Source: Ettlia oleoabundans (lineage: Eukaryota; Chlorophyta; Chlorophyceae; Chlamydomonadales). Taken from it: DNA of 39,543 bases. Shown in pieces: positions 1 to 12,500 of the stretch. Position 1 is the stretch's first letter. Every line of letters starts with the position of its first letter. A program made the translations under genes and the position numbers. The stretch is from contig JAAMXP010000501.1 in the NCBI GenBank assembly GCA_019693395.1, positions 3,185 to 42,727 of the forward strand, read 5' to 3'. Below the pieces are notes generated by a model. It saw only the letters and a list, made by a program, of their open reading frames with translations, did not search any database and was not told the origin of the DNA.

Positions 1-47
1 TGCCTCTTCTAACACATCAAGCACATGCAGTACACGCGACGCGAGCG

Positions 48-3000
48 TTATCTGTGATCGACTCTCTCGACAATACCTGCCAGCCCATCTAGATCAAGAT
101 CAAGGTCCACCTCCTCCAGCAGCCCGCGTGCCTCCAACGCAGCAGTCAGCTCCTGGAGACGTAAGGCCTGCAGGCACAAAGTGGAACAATATGGCGCACA
201 TTTAAGCATACCTAAGATATTACGGAGGTAAGGATTTGGCGCGCATTCGAGCACACAGATAATAATATGGCAGTCATCTGGATTGAACTGTTTCACGCTT
301 GACCAGCTTAACTTCTGTCAAGCTAGCTTAGCATAAAGACAAGCTCGAGCACACCAGAGACAGACCAGATCAGACCAGACCAGAACAAAACAGGCCAGAC
401 CAGAGCAGAACTGCCGCGCATGTGCAAGACTGATTCTTGCTTTGCAGAGTGTGTTCTGCAAGTTCTGCTGCGGTTAGGCAGACTGTACACACAAAACAAC
501 ATGCAATAAAGCACAAAAGCAGAGCTATGCTACTTGGCCCCACCTGCGCCTGGATGATGGCCATCTGTGCGTTGACAGTGTTGTAGAGGTGCTGCGTGGT
601 AAGGCGTGGTGGCGTCGCGTCCGATCGCAGCTGGCGCTGCCGCTCTTCCAACGCCTGCAGATGTGCAACGAGCAACGCTTCAAACGTTCAACCGATGCAC
701 AGCCTTTCCCAAGCAAACTTCAGCTGAATCTCCAAGAAACTGAAAATATGCATGTCAAAATCAAGCAAAATGGTTGGAAGACCGTGGTAACTATTTTTGT
801 TCTTGGAAAGGTAAAACAGCTGTTGTTGGTAAGGTAGACAAGCAGAAGGTAACAAGAAGGAGAGGTAGAAGAATCATGAAACGGAACTGTCTTGGAAAGG
901 TAGAAAAGGAAGGTGAAACTTCCGGAAAGGTAGCTGGGATGACATGAGCCTCGCCTCGCCATGAGGCACTCCTGCAGGTTCAACGCTGGAAGATAAAGAG
1001 ATGGAGAAGAGGCAATTGAACTAGGAATGAAACTGTGACTGTGTTACAAAGGTAGAAAAGGCATGATATATGGTAAGGCAGCTCAAAACATGAGCCTGGC
1101 CTCACCATGAGGCACTCCTGCAGGTCGTCGGCCGTCAGCCGCAGCTGCTGCAGCTGGCGCCGTATGTCGTCCCTGCAGACCAAGGCGCGCATGGGGGCAG
1201 ATCAAGTATATGTGGTTCACGCACACAATGAACAGCAGACTACTGAGGAGACCATCGGGCTGTGGAATGGCAGCAGGGCCTTTTTGCCAAAGCAAAACAC
1301 ACGCGGCAGGGACGAGCGGCTTGCTGCTTCTATATGCCCGGAACGACAGACACCGCTTAGGGTGCCGGCCGAGGAGGCAGCAGCAGCAGCCGGGGCAGCA
1401 GCACCGGCGAGAACAAAGTCACAACCGCCAGCACCAGTGGCATCAAACGCAAGAGGCAACAGCACTAGCAATAGCACCAGTGCCGGCAGCAGCAGCACAA
1501 CCACGATCCACCAGCTGCTATAAACAGCTGCTGTAAGGCACACCTGAGTGCCGCCAACGCCATCTCCAGAGGCTGCCTCTCCAGCAGCTCCTGCACGCTG
1601 CTGCCTGCTGCTGCGCCGGGGCGAAAGGCCGGCATGGCGTCACATTTGCGAAGAGCATCCTGCAAGCAAATATGCAGGGTGGTGCTCTGGCAGACTGCAC
1701 TCAAGTGGCCCAAAAATAAATGATTCCCAGCCAAACTTTAACCAATACCGACGATCGGGTGTAGATATCGGCAGTGTGAATTGGGAGCATGCAAATAAAA
1801 GAAGGCACCATGCTTCAGGGCCCAAGGCTGTTGCCTCACCTTAGCTGCCGCCGCCACCTCCGCCACCTTCTGCCGCTGCTCTTCTAGCCGGCTTGTGGCA
1901 GCTGCCGCCGTCTGCTGCAGCTGCCGTGTGCGCTCTTGCAGTTTGTTGAATGTTGCAGCCGTGTGAGGCCCCTCTGTGCCCTGCAGGTAAGTGGCACCCA
2001 ATACGGAGGCGGTCGTTGTAAAAGTGCTGGTCTGGGAAGATAAGGCAACCTGCCGCGTATCTGCATCGCCCAATTGCTGCTAATGCTGCAAAGTAACTGT
2101 ATACAAAACCGGCATATCCTCTCCACCCAAACTAATTGAGGCAAGCCGGCAAGCCGGCTACAGCAACGGTAAGTGCCTGGCTTGACCCTGCCGAAAGGCA
2201 AGTACGACTTCGCTATAACCTTGCACAAAGGCATGCACGATTTCACCAGTACAACATCGTACTGTCTTCTTCTTTAAATAAAAAAGAAACCACCACACAC
2301 CTTAAGCACAGCTGCCAGCGCGTCATGCATCTGCGCCTCCAGCTGGCGCGTCTGGTGCAGTGAGCGGAGGAAGTCGGCCTCCATTGCTGCCGCCTCCTGT
2401 GCTTCAGCTGCAGGAACATCAGGGGAAGCAGAACGGGTGGAGAGGGTGTTAGCAGAAACACAGCCTCAGCTGTAGCGACAGCAAAAGAGGGCATGAAAAG
2501 GGTGTTCATGGCGACACAAAGACGGTGGGCGGAGGTGCCATGGCGACATCACTCAAGAAAGGCAGTATAAGGGCTTCACGGCGACACAACAAGCGAAATA
2601 CCATGTCGGCAAAACATGAAAATAGGGCAGAATAGCAGGTTATGAAGACCCAAAACAGGCGGAAACAGGATACATTGAGACATTGACCCTGGGCAATGTG
2701 CCAGTTAAGTGAGTGAGACGGCAGGTGACAAAGGCAAAAGCCATGATGCCTGGCTGGGCTTGAGAGCAGTCTATCTACATCTGCTTGGGGTAATTTCGTT
2801 GAATTGCATGTGTACCTGACAGCTGTGGGGCGGGAGCCTCAACAACCGTCTTGGGCAAGGGGGCGGGAGTTGCAACAGCCTGTGCTGCAGGCTTGGATGG
2901 AGCCGCAGTGGCTGGAGCTGTCCCCTGCTGCGCAGGTGAGGCTGCCGACTGCACCTTTGCCAGCAGTTTCTGGCTCTCAGCCACCTGTGCCAAGCTGGGC

Positions 3001-3647
3001 ATGGGCGGTTGTGAAGCGGCTGGTTTTGGTTTGCTGGGTGCTGCAGCTGTCGGCTGCACCTTTGCAAGCAGCTGCTGGCTTGCCGCCGCCTGTGCCAAGC
3101 TGGGCATGGGCGGCTGGGAAGAGGCTGCTGCCTTGGACTTGGCTGCTGCGGGTGCTGGCGCAGAGGCTGCTGCGCTGCTGGCTGCGGGTGCAAAGCTGAT
3201 TGGTGCTGCCGCTGCCGAGGCGCCAAAGAGACCGCCACCAGTGCTTGCCGCGCTGCCAAAGCTGAAGGTGGTGCTGGATGATGATGCACCATAGCCAAAT
3301 GAAGGAGCAGCGGTGGTGCCAGTGGCACCCGCTGCGCTGCTGGCGGGAGCGCCGAAATCAAAGGCGGGAGTGGAGGAGGCAGGAGAACCAAAGCCAAACG
3401 TTGACGCCGAACCAGCTGCTGCAGCGCAGAAAAGCGAGCCGCCGCTGGCAGCTGCCGTTGCAAAGCCAAACAAGGGCTTTGACGCTGCCGCAGCCGACTT
3501 GTCTGGCTGTAAAGTTGCCGGTTCGGGCGTCTTTTGAGGAGCAGCAGAAATGTGGGCCGGTGCTGCGCCCTTGGGAGTCTCAGCTAGTTCCTCTTCCTGC
3601 AGGAAACAGCGTTCATATAGACACGATTGCAGGTGAAAAGAAGGCAT

Positions 3648-3691
<44 letters not shown>

Positions 3692-6600
3692 CAAGGGGTG
3701 GAATAGGGCGACAGAGGCTGCAGCAACCCTTGAAGGACACCCCACAGCTGAGCCTGCATGAATGTGCATTGAACTGGTGACAAACCTTGGGCCGTGGCCG
3801 ACCATACTTGGGACCGCAACATACGCATGTAGTTGGCAGGATCTAGATTCTTATGGTCCTATCAACAAGCCCATGCAGCATACAGCACTAACCCCACATG
3901 CTAACCCACCTCCACATCGCTCTCTGGAAGGGCAGTGGCAGCTGCCTTCTCCTCTGCCGATGACTCAGCTGGCTTGAGCTGCTGTGCCTCCTCATCTTTC
4001 TCCTCTTCCTGCAACACAAATAGAGCAGAACGCTTGGGTCGTCGTGGCAAAGGTGCATTGAGCCAAAACGAAGATTTTTAACTTTATGCAACTGAGTGCG
4101 CCAGGCGACCCATGGCCAGCCCCGAGGCCTTTACCTCGAAATTGGATTCCTCATCAGGCAGAGCAATGCCAGCCGCCTGTTCCTCTGCACTTGCTGCCGC
4201 CGCAGCCGGCGCAGGCGCAGTTGCTCCTGCCGCCCCAGCAGGCACGCCTGCTGCCGCCAGCGCAGGGGGAGGAGGCAGCGGCAGCGGCGGTGCCACAATG
4301 CAGGCAGAAGCTGACCCTGTAGGTGCGTCCATGCGGCCAAAGGTGTAGCAGCGCAGCACGCCGTCTGACGTAGCCACCTGCAGGATTCTTATATTGAATT
4401 CTAAAGAAATGCAACAGGCGGCAGCAGCTGGAGGAGTGCACGCTGGCAGAGATGCAGGGAGTTTGTGAGCTAGTATCACAGCAAGTGGCGCAACATGCAG
4501 CCGCAGTGGTAGCAGCTCAAGGCGCGCGCGCTTGCAGAGTCGAGGCACAACCCATTGCTGCACTCACCAGCAGCACAGGCTGGGGCGGCAGGTCGGGGGC
4601 ATTGGCATCTGTTGGGTGCTGCACGGGCACCTGGGTGCTGGTGCGATCCACCCCCAGCCCAACCACAAAATTGTCGGCATCATCTGCAGCTACAATCAAT
4701 TGGTGGGATGGTGAGTCGCAAGTCTCCCTGCAAGGGTGAGGAACTGTGAAGGCTGACGTACGCAGGTCATGTGTAGGGAAAATTAAACAGGACTTCATGT
4801 TGTTGTTGATTGGACATACTTGCAACACTCAAATTCAAACTCAAATTTCAAGGAAAGCGGCCAGACCAAGGCAAATCAGCCTCAGTCGCGTCCACGCCCC
4901 AGCAGTTTGCTACGGCATAACTGAGTAAGAGGAGAAGAAGCATGCAAGCTGATTGCCTATGCTGACCTGGCGCGTTTGGGATGCGGATCGCCAGCCTGTC
5001 GTCCGTCACATCCGCTGCCACTGGCTGACCACCCACCAGTGCTGCCAGCTTCACGTGATCGTCGCTGGCCTTGCGGTGGCTGTACACAGTGACTGCCCAC
5101 TGCACCGGGAGCGGAGGGCAACAGTCGGTGCATGCAGACTAGACGCAGAATGCAGTGACTGCCCACAGCAGCGCCAACGCCAACATAAGCCCACTTTGAC
5201 TGCAGGACAAATGGCAGCACGTTGGTAGCAGGCTGCTGCTGGTATCAACCGAGAGCAATGAATGTGTTGGCAAAATACTTTTGAACATGTGGCGAGGATA
5301 CCATGAAGCAGACGAGCACGTTTTTTTCGGCAGAATTATCAGAGCACATATCTGGCAAGAAATGCCAGATACTTTTCAATGTGTGGTCTGTTCATAGACA
5401 CACACATCTGGCACTGTAACAGTCTGCAGCCAGGGTCCCTCCACGGCGGCTTCAGTTTGAATGTTGCTGGCAAAGAACTCTGCAGCCGCGCGGCGGGAGG
5501 GAGAAGAGCAAGGATGGTGGAGAAGAAATGGTTGACGTATAAGAAGGAAATGCACACCCATGATAACATATAACCTGTTTTGCAGATGGCTTGCAATCCC
5601 AACACAAATGCAGATCAGCAGCATTATAATACCTCAATGCAAACTTCACATTCACAAGCCTCCTACCAACCAGTACAAGCTGGGTGCTGACCTGAAAGCG
5701 CCAGGCTGTCTGCTGTCGGCTCCTTGCCCTGCCAAATCAGCATGCACAGCGGCGCGAAGCTATCCTGCACGCCCTCAATGAACAACTTGCTGCTGACTAA
5801 CAGGGCTGACTCCCCTGCCCAGCTCAAGCTATCCACCTGCAAGGAAAGCAGTAAGCGCACCAGCTTGATGGAGGGAGTGTTAACGGAAACACGGTGACAA
5901 AACAGCCCACACAACAGAGAAGCAGCCATGCGCTTTGTTCGCAGCAAGACCCAGGCAGGCAGGTAGTGAACATTTGAGTAGGCAGGCAGGTAGTGAACAT
6001 TGCTTCTGGCAGCAGCACCAAGCACAAAACAACAATATGACCAAAAGGAAATTCCACTGCTTGTCTGGAGTGTAGTCTCTGCCAGTGTTATGAGTGCCTC
6101 AACTATCAGAGGCCGGGAAAGCACCTGAAGGTCCTGATCATCGTCCTGGACATCATTAGAAAGCACCCGCATGACCGCGGCATGCTGCCAGCCGCCAACC
6201 ATGACGCCGCCGCCGCCTACGGCATACAGCGCGACCTCGTCGCCGGCTCCCACCGCCAGCCTGGTGCCATCGGGGCTCCAAGCTAGGCAAGAAGCTGGCA
6301 TGCCGGCAGCTGCAGCCAGCAAGGCGGGGCCTGCCCCACTGGCCAGGCCGCCCAGCTGTATGCTGCCGTCCGCCAGCAGGGCCGCATAATCTGAGGCTGC
6401 ACCAGGGCGCCAAGCCAGCTGCAGAATCTCGTGCTCCCACTCCAGCTGGACCAGCGCTGATGTGGCGCCATCTATCAACTGCTGGGTGCTGTACACACGC
6501 ACCAAGGGGCCGCTGCAAGCCGCCAGCAAAGCATCGTCGGGAGACAGCGCCAGCAGCGCCGGCGCTCCCGGCAGCGACAGCACTGCGGCGGCGACCGCGG

Positions 6601-7257
6601 ATGGTTCTATCGGCGGCATTTCCCTACAAGGGTGGTGGAAGGCAGCCCGCATGATTTTAACTCATGCCCTGGCCCTAAACTTGGCTTCCTTAGCAGACAT
6701 GAAAGGCCAGGCTTCCAGGGAAAATCTGCACGCCACCAAGCCGCCACTGCAGTGACAGGACTCTATTTGGCATCACGTGTGTTGAACTAAAGAGCAGGCC
6801 GGTTGTGGCTGCATCTTCATAAACTCACTCATCGCTGTTGCTCCACTTCTGCAACCGCTTCAGCAGCTCGTTGGTTTTGCATGCATAAACCCCTGCAACG
6901 ATGCGGGATGGCAGTAGTTGATAACAACAACCCAACGACCACCAGCAGCAAGCACTAGCAATAGTGAGTTGCTAAGTGCGCCATCCTCTATGTCGAATGG
7001 TCAGGCAGGAATGGGCGGAATCTTGAGCAGTGTGAACCAGCGACAGCTGGCAAGGCAGCAGCAGGCAAAATGGCCCTTCAATCACCTTGAGCATCACTGA
7101 AAAAGACGGCACCACGCCTTTCTGCCACCGCCAAGCTACCGGTGGGGCCTGGGAAGGCTTGAGCGCTGGCTGGGCTGAAGCATAGCTCTCCAAGGCGTTT
7201 GAAGAAGAAGCCAAGCTCCTCTGCAACCTCAGCCTCCAGCACCTCTGGTGGTTCCAT
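48..7257 (-). CDS. NUP214: Nucleoporin NUP214/Nup159-like (beta-propeller, FG repeats, coiled coil), 16 exons
   Basis: Predicted component of the cytoplasmic face of the nuclear pore, where this family docks the mRNA-export helicase (family knowledge). Exons on the complement: 7257-7086, 6892-6829, 6623-6125, 5836-5692, 5479-5406, 5099-4967, 4683-4568, 4377-4135, 4008-3910, 3596-2816, 2407-2301, 1980-1840, 1659-1544, 1172-1106, 654-544, 167-48. All have GT-AG borders and phases match, giving about 995 aa. Residues ~1-420 form the propeller: an SLAVAERRGAVFFSD strand, then VYACKTNELLK, LAWSPDGTRLAVG, YSHRKASDDHVKL, NFVVGLGVD and VATSDGVLRCYTF. An acidic linker follows. Residues ~516-776 are Ala/Ser-rich with FG-type motifs (LFGF, TFGFG, FGYG, FSFG, LFG). 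Residues ~776-995 are helical, Gln/Glu/Leu-rich coiled coil. The ATG at 7257 was chosen because it lies just before the propeller; an in-frame ATG at 7467 would add 70 residues. The TAA is at 48-50, but a fair donor (CAG/GTATTG) about 30 nt before it leaves open a continuation beyond the left edge. Confidence 0.85.
862..1125 (-). repeat. Intronic tandem duplication of an exon end plus donor site (NUP214 intron 14)
   Basis: Two diverged copies of roughly 110 bp, about 862-979 and 1015-1125. Both contain AAAGGTAGAAAAGG, a CATGAGCCT stretch and GAGGCACTCCTGCAGGT. The 1015-1125 copy includes the real 3' end of exon 14 (reading LQECLM on the minus strand) and its GT donor. The 862-979 copy repeats LQECLM, but the donor GT is GC. 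A weaker third echo of the AAAGGTA part lies at ~785-835. Confidence 0.75.
2955..3126 (-). repeat. 35-residue tandem repeat inside the nucleoporin FG region
   Basis: The 19-base stretch CCAAGCTGGGCATGGGCGG occurs at 2990-3008 and 3095-3113, a period of 105 nt or 35 codons. In protein the two units read SQPPMPSLAQAAASQQLLAK and SQPPMPSLAQVAESQKLLAK, each continuing VQ. Protein-level conservation in the right frame suggests a duplicated short helix or linear motif rather than random low complexity. Confidence 0.85.
3651..3693. repeat. (GCAG)n microsatellite
   Basis: About ten uninterrupted GCAG units in NUP214 intron 9, just downstream on the minus strand of the exon ending at 3910. Simple repeat, no coding role. 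Confidence 0.95.
5954..6001. repeat. Two-copy 27-bp tandem repeat in an intron
   Basis: The 21-base unit GGCAGGCAGGTAGTGAACATT occurs at 5954-5974 and 5981-6001 with a 6-bp spacer, in NUP214 intron 3 (6124-5837). Confidence 0.9.
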
Positions 7258-8092
7258 GCTGCCGCCAGCCCGGCCAATTATGCGGCGCGGCTGCCAATGC
7301 GGCAGCGTTGGCGGTAGCTCCCGCCTAAAAGTAGCCCTGCGTCGCGACGCCGAGAGTGATACGTTGGTAACGTGCGCTGCAGCAACAAACCGCGAGCGAA
7401 GGCAGCGTACTGTTGGCAGACTCGTGGCAAGCAATGTTGTCTGTTTGAGAAGTATGCGCGCAACCAAGGCTGTTCAGGGATCTAGTACGTGGCTCTGCAG
7501 AGCGCAGCCCGCGCCATCACCTTGATCAAGTCCGTATGTCTAGAGCTGGCGAAGCTTGAGCTACAATACAGCTGATGAGAGCACCAACCTCCTTGTGCAA
7601 CGCTACAGGCTCCGTTCGCCCTGTTTGTTGAGCAAAGATTGTTGAGCACTGCTGGCATGACTCGCCCGCTGTGACAGCGGACCGTCCCGTTGGGGCGGTT
7701 GTGAGCCCCACATTCCAGTAGCAGTGGTTCGTCCATGAATTCATTTGTCAGCCTACTAAAACGCCTGCCAACTGCTCTCTGAGCAGCCCAACCGGGGCAA
7801 CGTTGCTCAGTTGCATGAGGACATCGCGACAGCGGTCGAAACGTCAGAAGTGGCGGGGGGGCTGACCTGGCCGCCTCAGCACAGTCCCGACCACTGGAAG
7901 ATTTGTTCATTAGCAAAACAACACTTTCGGGATACACAACTTAACCAATGCTCTCCGCGGCGCTGCGCACTGGAGGTGCAGCGGGGTTTTGCTGTGAGGG
8001 GCCGCTCTGCCTCGTCCGGCCAAGCAGCTGGTCCAGCAATCTGTCCAGTGCAAGTTGCGAGCCCTGCAGCGCAGCCGCGAAGGCCTACAGCA
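7258..8092. promoter_or_regulatory. Divergent intergenic region (NUP214 and small membrane protein)
   Basis: About 0.8 kb between the likely NUP214 start (minus) and the likely start of the small plus-strand gene, so it should hold both promoters and 5' UTRs. I see no convincing TATA box. Open frames at 7482-7937 (minus) and 7811-8170 (plus) have no recognisable content, apart from the 3' part of the latter, which is exon 1 of the next gene. Confidence 0.4.
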
Positions 8093-8647
8093 ATGATGTC
8101 GGCAGCCAGCAGCGGCGGTGGCACACCGCCAGCCAAGCCTGTGCCCAAGCGGCAGGTATGGTTGGGCTGACACCTAAGTCGCCTTTCCTCTTGGGGTGCA
8201 ATCTGGCTGTGTTTCAAACCATCACCATTCCCCTCGTCATCAAACGTTGCTGCCCATCTGCCTGCAGGGAGGCAAGCGGGTAGAGCGTCACGGCTGTGCA
8301 GCAACACCCGCTTGTGTTGCGGGTCCTGGCAGGGCAGCAGGCTTGGCAGCAGCTGGCAGGTAACCAGCAGGCAGCAATCAATACGCGCTGCAGCACTGCA
8401 GCATGCCAGCTTGAGTTGGCTGGCAACGCTGGTCGGGCCTCCAGCCGCTGCGCTGGCGGCAGCCGCGGCGTCGCCTTTGGTCGGGATCATAGCCGCAGCG
8501 CTGCTGTGCGCGGCAGTAGTGGTGGCGGGCCTGCTGGTGGCACAGGCGCTGGGGTTGGTGGGGCATCGTCCCGCCTTTTCGCACCTCATGCAAAGCAAGG
8601 ACGAGTATGCCGCACAGGCAGAAGCGCCTGGCGAGGCCTGCTTATAG
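8093..8647 (+). CDS. Small hypothetical single-pass membrane protein (gene model uncertain)
   Basis: Tentative exons 8093-8155, 8268-8279 and 8402-8647, giving about 106 aa. Exon 1 starts at tandem ATGs (MMSAASSGGG) and ends KPVPKRQ before a clear GTATGG donor. The last exon encodes a strong hydrophobic helix (core SPLVGIIAAALLCAAVVVAG), then a polar tail ending GEACL and TAG. The 12-nt middle exon is an inference to keep the frame; keeping more of 8268-8330 with the GTAACC donor is an alternative. The N-terminus is Ser/Gly/Pro/Lys-rich, like small tail-anchored ER proteins, but I do not recognise a family. The same frame is open upstream to an ATG at 7811. Confidence 0.4.
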
Positions 8648-9514
8648 CATGTGGCCCAGCTTGTAGCCTGTATAGCCTGCATATAGCATGGGCCAGGGCT
8701 GACGCACCTTGCCATGGCCTGCAAACCCGTACTCAAATGACTTGTTTCATCCCTGCGCAAGTCTCAGGTGCTTCTTCCGCCTGTTCGGTCCAGTTGAGTT
8801 AGCAACAATTTCTGATTGGTAAAAAATATTAAAAGTGCGTGTCTAACAGGAACGCAGGGAGCTCCCAATCCCCGAGTGGCACAGGGTTGGTAGCAATGTG
8901 ATGACAAGGATTCCTTTGTTGTGTAACTATACTGAGCGCAAGAAGTCGATAGAGCAGGTGGCAAGAGGTGCAATCGAGTATAATCATGCATGGGTGTCGC
9001 CCATCACCAGCAAATAAAAGCATGCAACAGCACATTGACAGGAGAGAAAACCGATAAAAGAGTATTTGCCAACATTTCAGGCTTGAAGCTTGAGTGGACG
9101 TTTTTGGGAAGGATGTGCAAGTTGCGCTGGCCCAGGATTAGCAGATCACGGCAAAAGAGAGGCATACAGCTGACGTCAAGATTAGGCTAGCAGGCAGCCA
9201 CTGGTGTTCTTAACTGAGAGAACCAAAATGTAGAACATGCCATAAGAGAAACAAAAAGCTAAACTTGCAAAAGCACGAGTGGTAATCAAGATATGGATTA
9301 CGATAGGGAGTCCCCACAGGCAACACAATGTGGCTGGAATGTAAATCTTGACGGCCAGCCAGCCTGGAAAGCTGCACCATGGAAGGGACAGGCGTTTGGA
9401 AAGCACCACTGACTAGTACGGTTTGGCTTAATCAGGGAAGATTATTTGGGTTGGGTTGGTCGTTTTACCCCTACCGCCAACCGCTGCTTCCTCTGCAGCA
9501 CGGGGCCGGACCTG
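8648..9514. other. Convergent intergenic region, 3' flanks
   Basis: Lies between the stop of the small plus-strand gene and the stop of kinase gene A (minus). It is AT-richer than the genes, as expected for 3' UTR and spacer. Nothing else was seen except the TGTAA listed separately. Confidence 0.5.
8922..8926 (+). terminator. TGTAA polyadenylation signal
   Basis: TGTAA is the usual chlorophyte polyadenylation signal. It lies about 275 nt after the TAG of the small membrane-protein gene, on the correct strand. Confidence 0.4.
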
Positions 9515-12500
9515 CTAGGGCGCCTCCTTGCTCGTGACGGCCTCAGAAGAGGTGGAAGCGGCAGCAGCACTAGTGAAGGCACTAGTGGAGGCAGCCTCCC
9601 CTCCTTTGCGGTCGCTGGCCTCAGCTCCAGAGGTTGAACCAGCAATGGCCACCTCCTTTGTCTCTGCAGGTGCAAAAAAGGTACCAGCAATGGCAGTGAA
9701 GCTGCCCTGTCGTACCGCCTGTTGCTTCGTTGGGGCAGAGGAGGCAGCAGCGGGGCTAGCTGCTGGGCGGCCCCTTGCCAGCTGGCTCAGCTGCTGCATT
9801 AGCTGCTGCGCGGTGGGCCGCTGCTGCGGGTCTGGGTGCATGCACTGCAGCACCAAGTCACACACCTCCTACAACAAGGAGCAAGGTAGCATCCTGGTAT
9901 CATTACCACAAGGGGTGGGTGGAGCAGGCATGCCGAAGGGGTGCGGTGGGCAGTGTCAAGGCACACAAAAGCCCTGAGGCTGCACTGTGGTGCAATAATC
10001 GCCTTTCTGCCCTGCGCTGTGGGCAATGCTTCCTCCTCTCATCAAGCTAATGGCAGCAGGTTTAGCTAACTGAGCGAAAGGTGATGCCTAGCAAGTTTTT
10101 CTCATGAGCCGACAGATGCTCAGAGCCAATAGATGCTCAGTGTCGACGGGGCCGGCAGGCACGCTGGCATGGCCCCTCCCCTTCTCCCTCCCTCTCCCGC
10201 CCAACCTCAGGAAGGGCGGGAAAGCGGCACAGCAATGGCAGCCCACCCTCACCTGCGGGCATTCCTGGGGCACCAGCGGCAAACGCAGGTCGCCTCGAAC
10301 GGGGCGCTCCCCTGCATCCAGTAATCAACAAAGAAACGGCGGCGTTGCAACTGCTGAGAATGTTTGGTTGCTGGAGCAGTGCTGGGTGTTCAGGATGTTT
10401 TCTTTATGGAACCTAAGGCCAGAAGGCGTGCACGAGTGGCAGGTGAGCGGAGAGCTGATGATGGAGCGGGCCCATCCCAACAAAATGGATAAGTCTTTCC
10501 ACCTGAGCCCTTTGCTCGCCCTCACCCGTGCATATCTCCCAGAGCAGCACCCCAAGTCCGTAGATGTGCACAGACTGGTCGCACTTGTGGCCCCATAGCA
10601 CCTCGGGCGCCGTCCTGCAAAGCCGTGAGAAGTGTTCGGACTACCACAGCAAACAGAAGACTGGTGGGAAATGAGACCAGGCACACTGCTGAAACTGCTG
10701 GTGGCTGCTCATTGTTGACAGCGGATGCCCTTCAGAGTCCTGACATTGCGAGTCACTGCTCAAAGTACCGCGACACAAACGGTATTGAAGCTATTCTATG
10801 GCCTGCCCAGGCAACACTTGCAGCAATCGCTTCATATTCCCTTTGCCCTCCCCCTCTCACCAGGCAAAGGTGCCTACTGGAGCAAAATCTGACAGGAAGG
10901 TACCGCGCTTGAGGCGGGACAACCCCATGTCTGCCAGCTTGGCGGTACCGCTGCCTGTGAGCAGTACATTGTTCGATTTCACATCCATGTGGACCAGGCC
11001 CTTGGAATGAAGGTAGTTGAGCGCCTGCAACGGTGGCAGGAGGGTGACTCGTATGCTTGACCGATGAGGGGATGTTGTGGCGCACATGGTACACGGACCA
11101 GTCCATAGTACCAAAGGTGCCTCGACGCCATTAGGCTGGCACATATCTTAGTCTGCTGCTGAGACACGGCATCTTGCTCCTTTGCCTCCGCTGCAAGCTG
11201 TCGGCATCAACAAACGCAGGTCCACCACCCACCCACCTTGGCAACCTCCACCGCCACTCGCCGGCCCCTCATGTACCAACCAAACAGGCGCTGTTCTGCT
11301 TTCGGCGTCGTTGCATGCAACTGCAGCACACTATGCAGGTCTCGTCCCTCGCAATATTCCAGCAATAGCAGCCCCTTCTGCAGCTTTTCGTTAATCATCA
11401 CGCCAAAGAAAGTCACGACGTTTGGGTGGCGGAGCAGCTCCATCCGCATGGCCTCCTGCACACAGCGTTCATATCGTGGACAGCACATCACGTCGCTAGG
11501 CAGCACGCGGGTGTGGGTAGCAGCAGACAAGTGCATTGAATGTGTTCAGCGGCTGGGGAAGAGCTGACATAGTCCTCCCAACGGAATTGTGTGGAAGGCA
11601 ACTGGCACTTGGGTAAAGATTGCCCCATTTGCCGGCCAACCGTCTGCACCTCTGCCACTCGGGTAAGAGCCGCACAATGAAGTACATGGTCTCAAACCCT
11701 CCCCGCCGCATTGCTCTCTTATGACCTGCCCCACAAAGCAGGGGGGTATGCACTGCAGTCCATAGCAGACTCAGAGCAGAGCAGCACAGAGCAGCACAGC
11801 GCAGAGCAGCAGCAAGAGCAGAGCAGAGCAGGATCCAGATCAGAATCAGGGAGCAGAAAGACGCGCGGCAGGCGGGTGCGCACCGTAACAAAGGCAGCCT
11901 GAGCCTCAGCTCCATGGGCAATGTCCAGCTCCTTCACTGCCACCGTCTCTCCACGAAACATGGCTTTGAAAACACATCCGCTGCAGGCAGGGGCAGGCAG
12001 GGGTAGGGGCAGGATGCAGTGGTGGGGTGGAAAGTTGATAGGGTGGAAAAAACAGGCTACCCACGTAGAGTCCCAGTGCAGCGCACTTGTCCATACCAAA
12101 CAGCACGCGAACAGGATGGTGGGCATAATCGTGCGTGCACAACCGAGACTGCAGTTCATTTTGGTGACATGAGGACCTAAGCCAAAATACAGACAACATC
12201 CCTGCTGCTTTTCAACATGCGTGGCTGTGTGGCAAGGGATGTAAAAACGCAGGCAGGCACAGGAGGCCCGAAAATGTGCGACAGCTGCAGCAACGTTTAT
12301 TTTTAGTGGCGGTTTGTTTGACAGCAACGTTTGACGGTGGCGACGATGTGCTCCACCTTGCACCGGCACCCAGCCGCTGCGGTCCACCGTCAGGGCCTGG
12401 CAGCAGCTCCACTTCACGAGGGTCTACCACCCACTTTTGCAGCTCAGCAGGCATGTCACAGGGTGGCTTGGCAGTCAGCGCAGCAACCTCTGGCTCCAAC

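Noticed and set aside
2771..3469. 232-aa minus-strand frame rich in Gln/Leu/Pro
   Set aside because: Alternative frame of the nucleoporin FG exon; the FG frame joins the neighbouring exons in phase, this one does not.
3651..3693. CRISPR-like regular repeat
   Set aside because: It is an uninterrupted tetranucleotide microsatellite without spacers, in an intron of a eukaryotic gene.
4683..4727. Earlier acceptor (TTGCAG at 4728-4733) for nucleoporin exon 7
   Set aside because: It leaves the preceding exon out of phase with the conserved NFVVGLGVD frame; the CTGCAG just before 4683 keeps phase.
7482..7937. 151-aa minus-strand frame upstream of the nucleoporin
   Set aside because: No recognisable motifs and no acceptor linking it in phase to the likely first exon; treated as intergenic or 5' UTR.
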